A stretch of DNA of 64,000 nt, from the NCBI GenBank assembly GCA_963920635.1, contig OY987298.1, positions 23,159,647 through 23,223,646 of the forward strand, given 5' to 3'. The notes below the pieces were generated by a model. That model was not told the origin of the DNA, ran no database searches, and saw only the letters and a program-made list of their open reading frames with translations. The position numbers and the translations under genes are program-made. Below, one piece after another: positions 34,331-46,107 of the stretch. Position 1 is the first letter of the stretch. Each line of letters begins with the position of its first letter. This DNA is from Pseudeuparius sepicola. Its lineage: Eukaryota; Arthropoda; Insecta; Coleoptera; Anthribidae.

Positions 34331-36256
34331 TATTACAATATTGAGTATTGCATATTGTATTGTCACCGGAACTAAAGGTGTATGCAAAACTTCAGCTCAA
34401 TCGGATGTCAGAAAATGGTTCTAATTCAGCTTGCAAGATTCCACCCACACTAACAGGTGAACTTAAATAAAAGCTTGTAATAAGATATGATCTCTTGCGG
34501 ACCCAGGATACTTATAGCTAATAAGATATATGATCTCTTGTCGAACGAATTTTGAACCGAAAGTATTTTTATCCTTTAAATTTTTAAAGAAACAAATCGA
34601 GACAAATGTTGTTCTTGATGTTTATTGCCCTAGCGGTGTAAGAAAGCAAGAAAGGGATATTATGTCACTCACAGTTGCTTTAAATCGATACACCAGCTTC
34701 ACAGACTTCGCCTCGTTTCCATTACTGGAAAATTATGTCTGGAATTGTACAAAAATGAATTCCAATTCGATTCTAATCAAACTGGAATTTCCAACAGAAT
34801 TTAAAGTTTGTAGGAAGTTTCCAGCAAATTGATATGTAAATGTCTGGATACATCTTTGAAGGATACAAAAACTATATCGATTTGTGGATAATTTATTTTA
34901 TGTTCTCTCGTTTTGTACAAAGTTATTTATTATGTTTCTTCCTAAGTTTTAATATGATGGAATAGTGTCCAATGACGGTAGTAAACAGTAACAAGAACAA
35001 CATTTCACAATCAAACTCACTATCTTGTTGGTTTGTTAAAAGTTTGTATAAAGATGTGTGAAACTCTTTCTATATACAGTGTGTCCACGGATAGAGTTCA
35101 CGTAGGGTGTAAATGACAAAAAAATTTCGAGTTGAAATTTGTGCTTCTGGGGATCAGCCCTGCTTGGTTTTAAACTAATTTGAGACATAATTTTACTTTC
35201 GAAAAATCACGTATGCCTTGGGAATTTTGAAAAAACTAATTTTCCACATTAGTAAAGTGCCCTTTCTGTAGGTTAAAAATGATGGAGATATATGAGGGGA
35301 TATACAGTATCCTCCAAAAAGTTCGCTTCATATAGGGGGAAAAGTTTATAATTATTTGAAATTCAAGTTTTGGTTTACCTTTTGCTTAAAAAAAGGTAAC
35401 AAATGACTCACTAAAACGTGGTCACATGAATTCCGCTATTTAACAAAAATGACATTTAAAAAATAAATTACTGAAAATGGTTTTATTTGTTAAAATTTTC
35501 AACAGTTTTCCTTAAAAAGTTGTTTCTAAACGTAGTTAACAAAAGTGGTTCCCAAACTGCTTTATTGAGGCACTGGCATTGTCCAAGGGCACTAGAGTTT
35601 TTATGCGAAAAGTCTAAGGTAGTTTGATTTTTATTTTGTTCAGTAATTTGTCACATAATTTCCTCGATACCCACATAACATTATGTCCGCGCGCAGGTGC
35701 TGTGACGCTCGTGCGAGAAAAACATGGCTACCCTTTATTTTTAGCCGGGAATCTCGCTCGTTTGGAATGAGCTAGGTAACCATGTATACACCAAGGTGCC
35801 TAGAGTGCCTAAATTCTGTTTTTTTTTTATTTTAAAAAGTAACATGTAAAAAGTCAAAATTATTAAATTGAAAAAAAAGATGAGAGGCATGTATAAATCA
35901 GCAATTTGGTTTATTCCCGCAGCATTTACATAAGAGTACATTCAACTTTTTCACTATCTAGGAAACGATTAAAACCACTGTTCAAAGGATCCGTTTTAAC
36001 TATTGTTATTTCTTAAATAAAAAAAAATGACAAAAGTAGCATGAAATCAAATTCAACGGCTTATGGGACAAACTATATGCGGTAACTGACAGAGGCCAAC
36101 CAGCATCCAATAGCTAATGGATTGCATGGTTACATGGTGAATCACCCCAAGGTGGGTGTGGGTAGACCGGGAAAATCAGCCGGCTATAACCCAGTACAAA
36201 ATACCCAGCAGGAAAAACTCATGGCTTAGTTAATCTTTAACCAGTAGTAGCCGGTA
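34331..36256. other. Interval with truncated repeat ends only
   Basis: GGACCCAGGATACT occurs at about 33611 and 34499 beside related AT words, a minor dispersed repeat. CAGTGTGTCCACGGATAGAG at about 35078 resembles a mariner-type end, but no inverted partner was found. A 100-residue frame at 34530-34832 has no recognisable motif. Confidence 0.35.
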
Positions 36257-36312
36257 AGATGTATACCAACGCCATCTAGTTAACTCTGTCAGAAGATTGC
36301 GTTGGTATACTC
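36257..36312. repeat. Hairpin with 12-bp stem
   Basis: GTATACCAACGC is mirrored by GCGTTGGTATAC about 30 bases later. Function is unknown; it may be the core of a small MITE. Confidence 0.6.
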
Positions 36313-36559
36313 TGTTTTAATGTGTTTTCGTTCAATTAAAGTTTGGATGTTGGTGCGATGGGATTTTTTGCACGTGGTTTCAAAAATGCCTCTAACTACC
36401 TATGTCTCCTTTAATCCATGGTTATTATAAAAAATAACAGTGGTTCAGTTAAGTCAGCTTACTGTTTCTGTCAACAATGTTTGTGCAAAACATAATTATT
36501 CACAATAATAAATGATGTTTAGTGGCATATCAGGTAAGGATATCAATTGAAAAAAATGC

Positions 36560-36631
36560 ACTCCAGCCGGGACTTGAACCCGGGACTCCTACTGTGGCCG
36601 TAGGCACTTTAACCAACTAAGCTACCGGAGA
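36560..36631 (-). ncRNA. tRNA-like sequence, copy A
   Basis: The 72-nt minus-strand unit folds as a cloverleaf. Six of seven acceptor pairs form (the outermost is U-U), and the D stem is GCTT/AAGT. The anticodon stem CCTAC/GTAGG and T stem CCGGG/CCCGG are complete, with a TTCAAGT T loop. The internal Pol III boxes are visible: TAGCTTAGTTGG (A box) and GGTTCAAGTCC (B box). The anticodon loop is GGCCACA, so formal anticodon CCA, but U33 is replaced by G. A T-run follows within 10 bases, a Pol III terminator. It is more likely a tRNA-derived repeat than a working tRNA. Confidence 0.6.
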
Positions 36632-36969
36632 TATGGGTTCCATCGGCTAGGTGTTATTTATTCCAATTGATATATAGTTAGTAGCGGTGAGATGTAGAAG
36701 ACTTCGGCGTCTTCTACAGCTACTAGAAGGGGTTAGAGGGTGTAGGGAAACCATTCATTATTGTTGGTTATGTAAACTTCCTATTTGTTCTTCCACCCGC
36801 AATATTCGACATATAGCGACTTAATGCAAGTATCGAACGTGGAAATTCTAACCTACAATGTCAAAGCCAGAATACGAAACACAGAAAGATTTTTAGTACC
36901 TGTAATAATTATAAATAATAAATGATGTTTAGTGGCATATCAGGTAAGGATATCAATTGAAAAAAATGC

Positions 36970-37005
36970 ACTCCAGCCGGGACTTGAACCCGGGACTCCT
37001 ACTGT
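36970..37005 (-). ncRNA. tRNA-like sequence, copy B (3' half only)
   Basis: The T arm, the 3' acceptor strand and the 3' side of the anticodon stem match copy A, and the rest is replaced by other element sequence. It forms one arm of a large hairpin with copy C. Confidence 0.6.
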
Positions 37006-37134
37006 AGTAGGATGGTTTCCCTACACCCTCTAACCCCTTCTAGTAGCTGTAGAAGACGCCGAAGTCTTCTACATCTCACCGCTACTAACTATATATCAAT
37101 TGGAATAAATAACACCTAGCCGATGGAACCCATA

Positions 37135-37206
37135 TCTCCGGTAGCTTAGTTGGTTAAAGTGCCTACGGCCACAGTAGGAGTCCCGGGTTCAAGTCCCGGC
37201 TGGAGT
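37135..37206 (+). ncRNA. tRNA-like sequence, copy C
   Basis: It is identical by eye to copy A but in the opposite orientation. Cloverleaf, A and B boxes, the abnormal GGCCACA anticodon loop and the TTTTTTT run shortly after the 3' end are all preserved. Upstream lie ATATATCAATTGG and a strong GTAGAAGAC/GTCTTCTAC-type hairpin, shared with copy A. Confidence 0.6.
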
Positions 37207-37302
37207 GCATTTTTTTCAATTGATATCCTTACCTGATATGCCACTAAACATCATTTATTATTTATAATTATTACAGGTACTAAAAATCTTTCTGTGTTTC
37301 AT

Positions 37303-38767
37303 AATTATTCACTGTCGAGTCGTTGCCTATGGTCCGTGGACGTTGCGATTATACTAATAAGGGTGCAAACCATAAGGGAGACAACATGAAAATAATTTAA
37401 TTACCTGGATAATAAGTAATAATTGATGAGAGGCATTAGTGACATGGACCATGCTGTTGTCTCACACCCTCGGTTCTGCGCTGAGGGTCAAAAAAAGTCC
37501 GCGGGGTTAAAAAATGCCTTCCCCGCAATGATAAATATTGCGAAAAGGGAGATAAATGCGGAGTTATGGAATCGGCTTCCACGGACGCACCGTTATTGAA
37601 ACACCCCGAGACAAATTGAAGCCGTCCTGGGAAATGTGTTTGCGTTGGAGGAAAGTGGAAAATATGGTCCGCTTTTTTAAAAACGCTTATCAATTTGTTG
37701 CAGTTCCAGTTGTTACAATTTTAATAGGTATATTGACCCCGGTCAATAGTGTCTTATAAAAAAATATCCTTTCTAAATATTATAAGCGAACATTAACATA
37801 AGCTTTCCACTGATGACAAGGTGATCTTGCTATGATAAGTGCTTTTCTCTACTGACTGTTTATCGTAAATAAATTTGAGTTCTTATGTTATGACGCTCTG
37901 ATGTGTGTCAGCGATTTTTTTATTTAAAATCTTACACCATAGCGTTAATCGGAACTTCTCAAAACCCCCCTATACCAAATGTAAGAGATTTTTTTGAGAA
38001 TTCTATACGAAGTCTTCCGAAAATCAAATCAAATCAAATAAAAATACTTCACTATTACTAAAAAAAATCGAGAATAAAACCCATGACATGCTGTGCTGTG
38101 ATCATGCCTTGATACAAATCAGCGATCAAAAAGTAGGTAGCTTATACCAACCTATATAGTTACTCTAAAGCCAGGAAGGGAAATATCATTTTCTTTCAAG
38201 GAGGGAATGATATACCTTTCCATAAGATGGAGAGGACCAAATGGACTAAATAAAAGAGGCCGTAAAAAAATTATTTATCCCATAATTCAGTCTCTGACAA
38301 ATCAAGATGCATTTATTAATGTTCTTAATTTCATACACCCGCACAGCTTCATCTACGTATGTAATGGATCATTTTTATTTGTTATCGTTTCGCTATAAAA
38401 TTTAGCCTTCAGTTTCTCTATAGACTGGTTTCTCTGTTATTTTTTCTATTAATAGATTATGGGTGTCTAAAATAATTTATGGAAAAATTTGTAGGGTAAA
38501 CAGAAGAAAAATAGATTATCCCGATTTCAAAAATGTTAAGTAAGCCAGTAAATCAATACATCAATTTTTCGTAATAAATACATTATTTCTCTCTCTAACG
38601 TGCCAAATTCAATAAATAGATCATTGCCTATAGCGAGAAAAATACGTCTAAAAATACCGCTCATAATAATAATTAAGGAAAAATATTGTCTTACTTTAAA
38701 ATTCTAGGCTGATTTATCGTGATTTAGGAGTGAATGACAACTAATTTTAGAATTTGGACCGACAATA
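37303..38767. other. Unassigned interval
   Basis: No exon, transposon end or tandem array was supported. Frames on both strands at 37436-37760 lack motifs and splice context. Confidence 0.35.
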
Positions 38768-39773
38768 CAGGGTGTTTCAGACCTAAATACGATAATTTTA
38801 ACCCTCGTTTTAACCACATACTCAGAAAGGTGTATAAATACGGAAAATCGAAACAAAAATTCGGAAATATTTTAGAAATAATTAAATTATTTTAATATTT
38901 CCCCTAACGAGCCGCTGAGTTTTATTATCGGGTAGACGCGTACCCAAGGCGCGAGGGAGACACAAACTGGTTTCAGGTCTTCCTTCGACGTTGCCAGATC
39001 GCGGCGCCAGGCAACGAACATTTTGATCTTTTCAAGGTATCTACCGATTTATCTAAATGTGTCCATCTTTTCCTATCCTTTTGTTATCCTTTAGGATAAT
39101 AATCGCTGATAGCAAATGAAAGGTGGTTAAAAACTATCCACCTCGCCACTCACAATCGCACTTGCCATATTATCATCAAATTGCTCCAGAGGTCGGTACG
39201 CGAGCTTTCTGGTCGCGTTCACAACGTTACCTACAGTCCAAAAGATAATCGAGTTGAGTACCTAAGCCTTTTTCGAGCCGTCCGGTCCGGGCGGTCCGGC
39301 AATTCGCGACGCGACGTCTGTCACCCAACCACGCTTGACCCACTGACCTGACTGACTGGTATTCTTCCACACTTCCGTTTCGGCAACCGGCCGGCCGGCT
39401 GTCTCCCCCCTCCCTGCACCGCCTCGAGCCTTCGCGACTGCATGTTCTGTTGCTATGCATGCCCTTTTTTATTTTATTTTTTGCTCCGTTTCCGATCCGA
39501 GGATCTGTTGTCCCACAACACACGGCGCTTAGTTCGGGGAATGCCAGCTAAAATCGGCAACATTGCACGTCGCCCGATAATGTAGCTTCTGGCCCGTCTA
39601 CTTCCCGGTCGTTTTCTCGCCAGTGGCGTCGTTATTGTCTTTAAAAAATAGCTTCCTTAAAAAAAATCTGGCTTTATTATTGACTTTTAATTTTTTTTAA
39701 TTGCGGATTCGTATTAAGCTCAATTTTCTCCACATGCGGTTAAAATTATTGTATTTAGGTTTGAAACACCCTG
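38768..39773. mobile_element. TIR element (CAGGGTGTTTCARACCTAAA) with GC-rich centre
   Basis: CAGGGTGTTTCAGACCTAAA and the near complement end at TA on both sides; the arms continue through ATACGATAATTTTAACC-type sequence. Its centre, about 38930-39620, is markedly GC-rich with many CpGs, unlike other MITEs here. It includes CGGCCGGCCGGCTGTCTC. No coding motif was recognised, so host promoter or exon sequence may have been captured. Confidence 0.75.
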
Positions 39774-40305
39774 TATATTAAAGACCCGAGCATGATGTCA
39801 TATTTCATTGCTGTTTGCGGAGTGTTTGTAACATTAATCGATTAATCGTCATGATAGGAGACTGGTGGGCAAAAAATAGCTGCCACAAGATTTTATCAAT
39901 GATCTGTATACCTAGAATAATCCAATACACAACTTCGTCCTCGACATTTTGGTATTTATTTAAAAACTTTTCTGCAGAGTTGCAACTTCCCTAATGTGAC
40001 AAATAGGTAATGAACGCACTTATTTATATATACAAAGTTATTAGCAAACAGAGAAATGACACACTCGGGGTAAACAAAACAATAATAATGCAGAGATTGA
40101 ATGCGGCGGAGGACGGCGGCGTTGCCATGTTGGGCGATTTGAAATGACTGTTGATGATTTTATTAAAGTGATAATTAGCATAATTTTGTAACCTAGTTGT
40201 GTGGGATATTTGTGTATGTCTTCGGAAAGTTTATACTGTCTTTTTTGTTGATATGTTATTTACAAAAGTTTAATATAACCTAAAATCTAAATCAAGTGAC
40301 GGGAA
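39774..40305. other. Unassigned interval
   Basis: No supported feature was found. A short GC-rich patch near 40100 (GGCGGAGGACGGCGGCGTTG) stands out but has no recognisable context. Confidence 0.3.
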
Positions 40306-40307
40306 TA

Positions 40308-41187
40308 CGAGAGCGCGCATTTTAAAATATACAAGAGTGCGCAATACGTAGATACTCTTGTGTTCTATTAAATATTAAGTAATTTTTACGCTTCAAAAAC
40401 ATTTAATAAATCACTTTGAAATTACTAGTTCATTATTTTCAGGCTGAAATGAGCACTTACAAAAGAAAAAGCTCAAGGAAACTAGTAGGTAGCTATTTGT
40501 GTATTAGAAGCACTTGACTTAGAAAACCGTCCGGCTCACGAGAAAACTGTTGAATTAGGGGCTAACAACTCCAGATAAAATAAACTCTATATTTAAAACC
40601 CCTTCCAAAGTTAGAAGCAGAGGCGCACAGAAGAAAACATAGGTACCAAGAAGTCCGAAATTCTCACTAGATGCTAGAATACAAATTGAAAAATAAAAAT
40701 AAATCAGTTAAACGGAAGATTGTCAATGAGCCAAATGTTACTGATAAAGGAAAAATGAAGATACATTTGTAAGAAAAGAAGAGTAGATAAATAAAAATTT
40801 CGAAAGTAGGTACCTACTAAACCTAGGAAACAAAATGAAAATGAAGAAGTGTATTGTCCTGGTTGTTGTGAAAAATTTGTAGAACCCCAAAGTGAAGATT
40901 GGATTCAATGTCACGACTGTAAAAAATGGTGGCATGAAAATTGCACAGCATATGTGAGAGGAAAATTCACATGCGACCATTGTGTATAGTTGCGTACTCT
41001 TATAATCTCAAATGTGCACTCTTGTAAACTGGGGTATTTTTTGAGTTTTCTTCAATATTTATGTAACAAAAATTTCCAAAATAAAAAGTTTCTTAAACTA
41101 TGAAGATATGTCATTCCATTAAAAGAAAATCATATTTATTAAGTTTTGTCACGTTACAGCCAGAACCGTCCTAAGCGCGTACTCTTG
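40308..41187 (+). mobile_element. Decayed pogo/Tigger-like element
   Basis: The left end CGAGAGCGCGC and the right end GCGCGTACTCTTG are flanked by TA. Words of the type GCGYACTCTTGTA recur near both ends (about 40340, 40355, 40992, 41020 and 41178), as subterminal repeats do in the element at 45231. The centre keeps the C-terminal remnant of a transposase ending in a PHD-type finger. Most of the coding region is deleted. Confidence 0.6.
40815..40989 (+). pseudogene. Transposase C-terminal PHD-finger remnant
   Basis: The plus strand reads YCPGC, then WIQCHDCKKWWHENC and FTCDHCV followed by TAG. The Cys/His spacing and the WIQC..WWHENC..CDHC pattern match the PHD-like finger at the C-terminus of many insect DDE_1 (pogo/jerky-type) transposases. 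Upstream at about 40560-40730, lysine/arginine-rich fragments with stops (RSRGAQKKT) correspond to the linker before the finger. The minus-strand frame over the same bases is a shadow. Confidence 0.7.
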
Positions 41188-41189
41188 TA

Positions 41190-42335
41190 TGCTTTTACCA
41201 CAGCCGGCTCTAGGAAAGCTGGCAACATGGCTTGCGGGTTTGCGCGGCGTGGCCTGTCACTCCCTGTCAGTTGATTTTACAAGAAATTGACCAGAATTAA
41301 TTTGTGTAGTGCGGGTAGTGCTATCGTCGCCAGATTGATACGACGAGGCAGTGTGTCTCTGGGTGGAAACAGACAGCCCGAAGTTCTGGCGACAGCTTTT
41401 TTATAAATTTGTTTTGTTTGCGGAAAAAATGAAACATTTCTCTAAAATCTGAGTGAAGAATCGTTCCTTTACAATTTCAAGGGTCAGGATGCCTAGAACT
41501 GTCGAGGGAAGCTAGAACTTAGTTATATACCTGGCTGTAAGTCAAATCGTAATAATAACTTGAAGTAGCTAGGTTTTCTTTGCTTGACGGAAAGCGGTCC
41601 ACTTGTATTCATTTTGGACTTTCCAAAGGAGCTTTCTAATAATCCAACCATTGTTTAGTATTGTTGCAAAAGTTTCTTTAAAAAGATATTTTAGTTAAAT
41701 GTATTATGAAATTGACCCTAACTGCCATTTCAATCAGAAGAGAATTACTCTCCTTCACAATATTCTGATCTCGGTTCGCTTGTTGTTTTATTTTTATGAA
41801 AATGTAACCATAAGGGAAGATAGGTAATCATCATTTGCCTGATGGCGCACTTTGCGAAAAATTCTCACACAAATTAGACTTTCAACAAAATGTAGTCCCC
41901 TCTATTTGTCCCAATTTAACATATTATATGTTGAAATTGTACCTATCCACACCAGGAATCGTACTTATTATAAATATTTATACCTCTGTATATATTTTGT
42001 TACTTGTTACTGCTTTTATTGTCTGTTAATCAAACGTATCTACCTACTTACTTAGGTAGGTAATCAATTATTGAAACAAATGTCTCTAATTATAATTAAA
42101 AAGAGCGTTGAACATTTATTAGAAAAGATAAACTAAGCCAAAGTGCAGACTGCTCCACACTGCATAGATCCGTTGAACCGTCCGGCTGCGACGTTGCCAC
42201 ATGTTCGCACAGGGCTTGTAAGCTTGAAGGTTGTGCTTTTAGCCTACGGGCGACTGGACCGCAATTAGGTGGTAGCGGGTGTTCTTTACTCCAAAAATGG
42301 CATACAAACAAAAATCTACTATAGTCCAAAGCACG
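41190..42335. other. Unassigned interval
   Basis: No gene or complete transposon was supported. The frames at 41835-42055 are AT-driven and lack motifs. Confidence 0.3.
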
Positions 42336-43025
42336 AAAGAAAACGTTTCTAAAGAATGCGGGCAGCGTTGCGAGATTTCCTATACGAGTAGTCGTTATTT
42401 ATTGGCGAATACAAGTTTTATCATATTGAAGCCGAATTTCTGAACTCTATTATACCGAAAAAATAAAGCTCGCATCACGGGACCACTTACCTATTTTTGT
42501 TTATCATTTATTTTTAACGCGGTGTGATAAAACACCTATTATATTTTTTTCAATATCGTCGCGTCTACCATCCCCTTTGAAATACGGCAACACAGCACTT
42601 CTGCGAAGGAGTCGGCTGACAAAACCAGTTAGCCAACGCGTTTTGTGCCTCTTTCTATAGTACGTAAAGGTAACTGCGTATTTGGGCTACCATACAGACC
42701 TCATTTTTTAGGCCGCTGGCAAGTTTTTTCCGCCGGCGTTTCGTATGTTCGGGAGTTAACGTGTGCAAAATGAGTAAACAGGGAAGAACGTTGCATTCTC
42801 AAGCACGAGAAATAATTGCCAATGTTATAAGGGTTTGCCTTCCTCCATAGTCTAAGACATCACCGTTAAGAATAATATTAACAATAAATTAAATAACAAT
42901 TATATGAAAATTAAGTCAGTTAGTTACACAAAATTGAGCTACGCCCCTGAACTGTGACTAATTCTATAATATTTGCGAGTTCTTCCCCCTTACGTCGCAC
43001 GCATTCTACCGTAAGGAGGACTATA
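42336..43025 (+). mobile_element. Dispersed element copy; inverted partner at 61925-62645
   Basis: Order and sequence match 61925-62645 in reverse complement. Shared words include GAATGCGGGCAGCGTTGCGA, AATAGGTGTTTTATCACAC-type, TTGAGCTACGCCCCTGAACT and TACGTCGCACGCATTCTACC. Near 42770 a frame starts MSKQGRTLHSQAREIIANVI before a stop. This resembles the N-terminus of an insect transposase-like protein family (recalled, not checked). Only that start survives. Confidence 0.65.
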
Positions 43026-43079
43026 TTGTCAAATCGATATAAAAAATTATCGACACCGGTTATTGAACACAATAATTAT

Positions 43080-43400
43080 CAAAATATCGATAATGTACGA
43101 GGTGTCCAACCTTGGCGCCCGGCATTTCCGATGCCGTTCGAACCCGTTTGCGATCGCGGTACGATCCCAAAATCGCAGAGGCGGACAATGCGCCTAATAA
43201 TAATGGCCGTCGAACGGGAATAGAAGTGGCCGAGCCTTCTGACAAACGGCGTCTATTTTCGCGGGTGGCCGTTTATATTTAACGCCACGTCGTCGAGAAT
43301 CGGCTTGCCGCGATCTATAAATAGGAAACGCACGGCGGCACGCCGCCCGCCCGACGTAAACACAAAGTGCGGGAAGACAGTGTTTTCTCTGATCGTGATT
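43080..43400 (+). promoter_or_regulatory. GC-rich block with TATA box
   Basis: The block is CpG-rich in AT-rich surroundings. TATAAATAG at 43316-43324 is followed by GC-rich sequence, but no clear initiator or open exon follows. It could be another alternative promoter of the host gene, or a promoter carried by the adjacent mobile element. Confidence 0.3.
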
Positions 43401-43611
43401 GGATGGAATAGTAAACTTTCCCCACGATGTCATGATGTCTGCACAACTACTGATTTGGTGTTATGGCAATAAAAAAACGTAATACTAACCACAATAATGG
43501 AGAATATAAAACCCAATGATCTGTATAGTATTCGTAGATGTCCCATTCAAACGGCATTGTAATCCAGGTTGATATACAAGAAAATATCAAAACAAATAGG
43601 TACTTAAGTAT

Positions 43612-44068
43612 AAATGAACTCACTTGGAATACAGTGATATACGTGGCTCGATCTATTTCATAGCATTTACCACGCCCTGCTACTGGTAAAAATACCAGAG
43701 TTATCACCAGAAATCACCCGTATAAAATTCAAAGGTTTTTATGCAGTCGACGTCGACCTAGCCAAGGAGCCAGTGGGCCAGTTGGGCCAGTATAACCAGT
43801 GCCGTGCACGGAAATAAGGATTGCGCTTTATTTTACGGATTTTGGTTTTGTGTATAGATTTTTGTGTGGTGTGTTTTGTGTGCAACAAAATTATTGGTTT
43901 GCTTTGGTATGAATTATTTCAAAGTTTATTTTATTCTTTTTTAGAGCATCTAAATAAAATTTGTGTAATATTATTAAGGGCCGCGCGCCGCATATGACTC
44001 GGTCTTGTTTTACAAAAAAGCAAACGCCGCCCAAGCGTTTTTATGCTGTTCCAAGTGAGTTCATTTTA
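43612..44068. mobile_element. MITE with TGAACTCACTTGGAA termini
   Basis: AAATGAACTCACTTGGAA at the left is mirrored by TTCCAAGTGAGTTCATTT at the right. The left 130 bp matches 7470-7600 in reverse complement (CTACTGGTAAAAATACCAG is shared). It contains a GC-rich insertion near 43740-43810. It is non-coding. Confidence 0.65.
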
Positions 44069-45228
44069 AATATATTATCGAGTTCTCACCTGTAGTCCAC
44101 AAAATATACAAGTATAGGTGCCTATTCGTTAATACGAAATGCGGTTTTTTATCTCTTAAGCAAATTTACAAAATATTTTGGGTTTGAATTTGTTTTTCAT
44201 ATTAAAATTAAACACAGACGGACATCATAATATTTATGATTTTTGAGCATGTTGTTTGTTTTTGATTCGCCAGTTCGGAAAAGTTGGTGTACGTGCAGAT
44301 ATGTATGTACCTACCTACATCTTACTAATAGCGGTTTACAATGTTTTAAAATGTCGAAAACCGAAGTTTGAGCAACAAAATGTTGGGATTTTCTTTATTT
44401 TGCGCCGAAATAAAAAACCGACTATGGGGCTACATTATAAGCATGACCTGATCCAGATACCAAAATAGGGCATGCTGGGTCCCCTTATTTTAAAGAGTCC
44501 TTGTTTTTTGCAACAGGACCACAGAACGCCTGTCTAGAGAACAATTTTGTCGCCCCTATACAGGCCATTAAGTTCGATTCAGTCAACCATTTTAGGGAAT
44601 TTTGTACCAAAATTCAGGTATATGGTCCAGTGTATGTGCAATGTCGACAGACAGACGGAAAATCTCGCTCCACAGGTTTTATTCGAGCCGGATTTTTTCA
44701 AGTTGTTTTACATCGGAAGCAACTGTTCGGGGGCCAGAAACATCAAAGGCGGTTATTATAGGTCGCACGTTATTAATGTTCAATAACAAAACTCGGCCGA
44801 CGAAAGTGGATTTAGGTGTCAGTTTCTAAATTTGTGGGAAGCGATTTTTTACATTGGAAGGTTTCTGGCCGAAATGGATGTGTGAATTGCGTTCCCTGGA
44901 AATACGCTAATTGTTGCTTGTCAAAATAATTTGTACGATTGCCACAATATGACGGGATGGGGCAGAAACCCAAATTGATTGTCGGGTATTGTTGGTTTTG
45001 TAATTTTACAGATGTCAATCAACATATTTATGTGCTAATTTCCTGGGGGGAAACTTTTGGGACTTGCCAAGGTTTTTTTTGTGCGAAGTGTTTTTACTTT
45101 TAAAATAAGTTAATCATGCCTGCAAATACACCAAGAGAAAAATAATGTTGTCTTACATAATTCTATATATAGAAATGGTAACAAATGGGAACCATTCGTT
45201 TCATTACTTGCTATTTACAAAAATCACA
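44069..45228. other. Unassigned interval
   Basis: Frames at 44256-44830 overlap in several phases without motif or splice context. No transposon end was found. The sequence appears unique in this window. Confidence 0.35.
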
Positions 45229-45678
45229 TACCATCGCGGCGTGTTACTTTGCACCAGTTTTTTGAGATTTTGTGTATTTTTTATGAACATAGTAATGAGA
45301 AAATTATGAAATAAAAGTATGTGCTATTTTCAAGTTTTTCCTATAGGTTTCTGCATGAAAGTAATGTCAGCGGCATTGAAAATATTTTTTTAATTTTTTT
45401 AAAAAATTGGCAAAGTCACCCATTAAAAAGGGTTACTTTGCCAACCCACACACTCTGATGTGTGACTTTGCCCCCTGATAGAATTTTAAAAAGTTTATAA
45501 TAAATTTAAAAAATATTTTTTCGGTAAAAAAAGCCAATTAGATGTAAAAAATAAACTTTATTCTGGCACAACGTTTTTAAATAACAAAATAAACATGTTT
45601 TCTCGACTTAAAGTATTGTTAATAAAAAACAAATCACAGGATCTCTTTGACAGTCTTGTACTTATAAACTAACAGTGC

Positions 45679-46107
45679 TCACAGCTTAAAATTAGACAAA
45701 TTTGTCTTAAAATAGTGATATCCTCGAGGAGATATTCTTGGTTTATCTAGGAAACAGCAAATGTCTCTCTCTTCTTGCTGTGAAATATCCTCTATATCTG
45801 GATACACGAAACCTTCTTGTTTTTTTCTTAGGAATCGTATCGTCAATAAGTCATCTTTGATTTCTAAAACTTTCCCAACAAAGTGTCGTAGAGTTTTTTT
45901 TGTTGCAAAAGCAACAACTACAAAATCATCGATTTTTGGCTTCCGAATCTGCTCCTCCTCACTGTCGCTTTCCATATCTTCCTCTTGATTTGTATTATCT
46001 TCAATATTGGGTGGTACAACTTCTGGCTCTTCATCAGATGACTTATTTTCTTTATCTTCGCTGAGGTCTTCATTACCTACGGGCTTTCCTGGAATAATTT
46101 TAATCAT
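45679..46107 (-). CDS. Acidic linker plus beta-rich C-terminal module, overlapping the transposase frame
   Basis: This 142-residue frame starts at an ATGA overlap with the transposase stop and lies in its -1 frame. The first 55 residues are acidic (EDMESDSEEEQIRKP). Then comes a compact module, DDFVVVAFATKKTLRHFVGK followed by EIKDDLLTIRFLRKK. It resembles the small beta-barrel-like C-terminus fused to related insect transposases, in the place where others carry a PHD finger. The A_AAA_AAA heptamer right before the TGA is positioned for -1 slippage, which would fuse both products. Separate translation from its own ATG, or a simple indel, are alternatives. Confidence 0.7.
   Translation of the reverse strand: MIKIIPGKPVGNEDLSEDKENKSSDEEPEVVPPNIEDNTNQEEDMESDSEEEQIRKPKIDDFVVVAFATKKTLRHFVGKVLEIKDDLLTIRFLRKKQEGFVYPDIEDISQQEERDICCFLDKPRISPRGYHYFKTNLSNFKL

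Larger units (their letters stand above)
36505..37302. repeat. Large hairpin cluster containing the three tRNA-like copies
   Basis: About 36880-37002 and 37172-37301 are inverted copies of about 125 bp, from ACACAGAAAGATTTTTAGTA to the tRNA-like T arm. The block 36505-36755 (copy A plus hairpin and GGGGTTAGAGGGTGTAGGGA) is also mirrored by 37010-37250. The arrangement suggests an element inserted into, or recombined with, an inverted copy of itself. Confidence 0.75.

Noticed and set aside
36560..36631. Functional tRNA-Trp (formal anticodon CCA)
   Set aside because: U33 is replaced by G, the outer acceptor pair is mismatched, and the sequence is repeated within a hairpin element; a tRNA-derived repeat is likelier.
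40738..40980. 80-residue Phe-rich minus-strand frame
   Set aside because: It is antisense to the PHD-finger remnant, whose Cys/His pattern is diagnostic.
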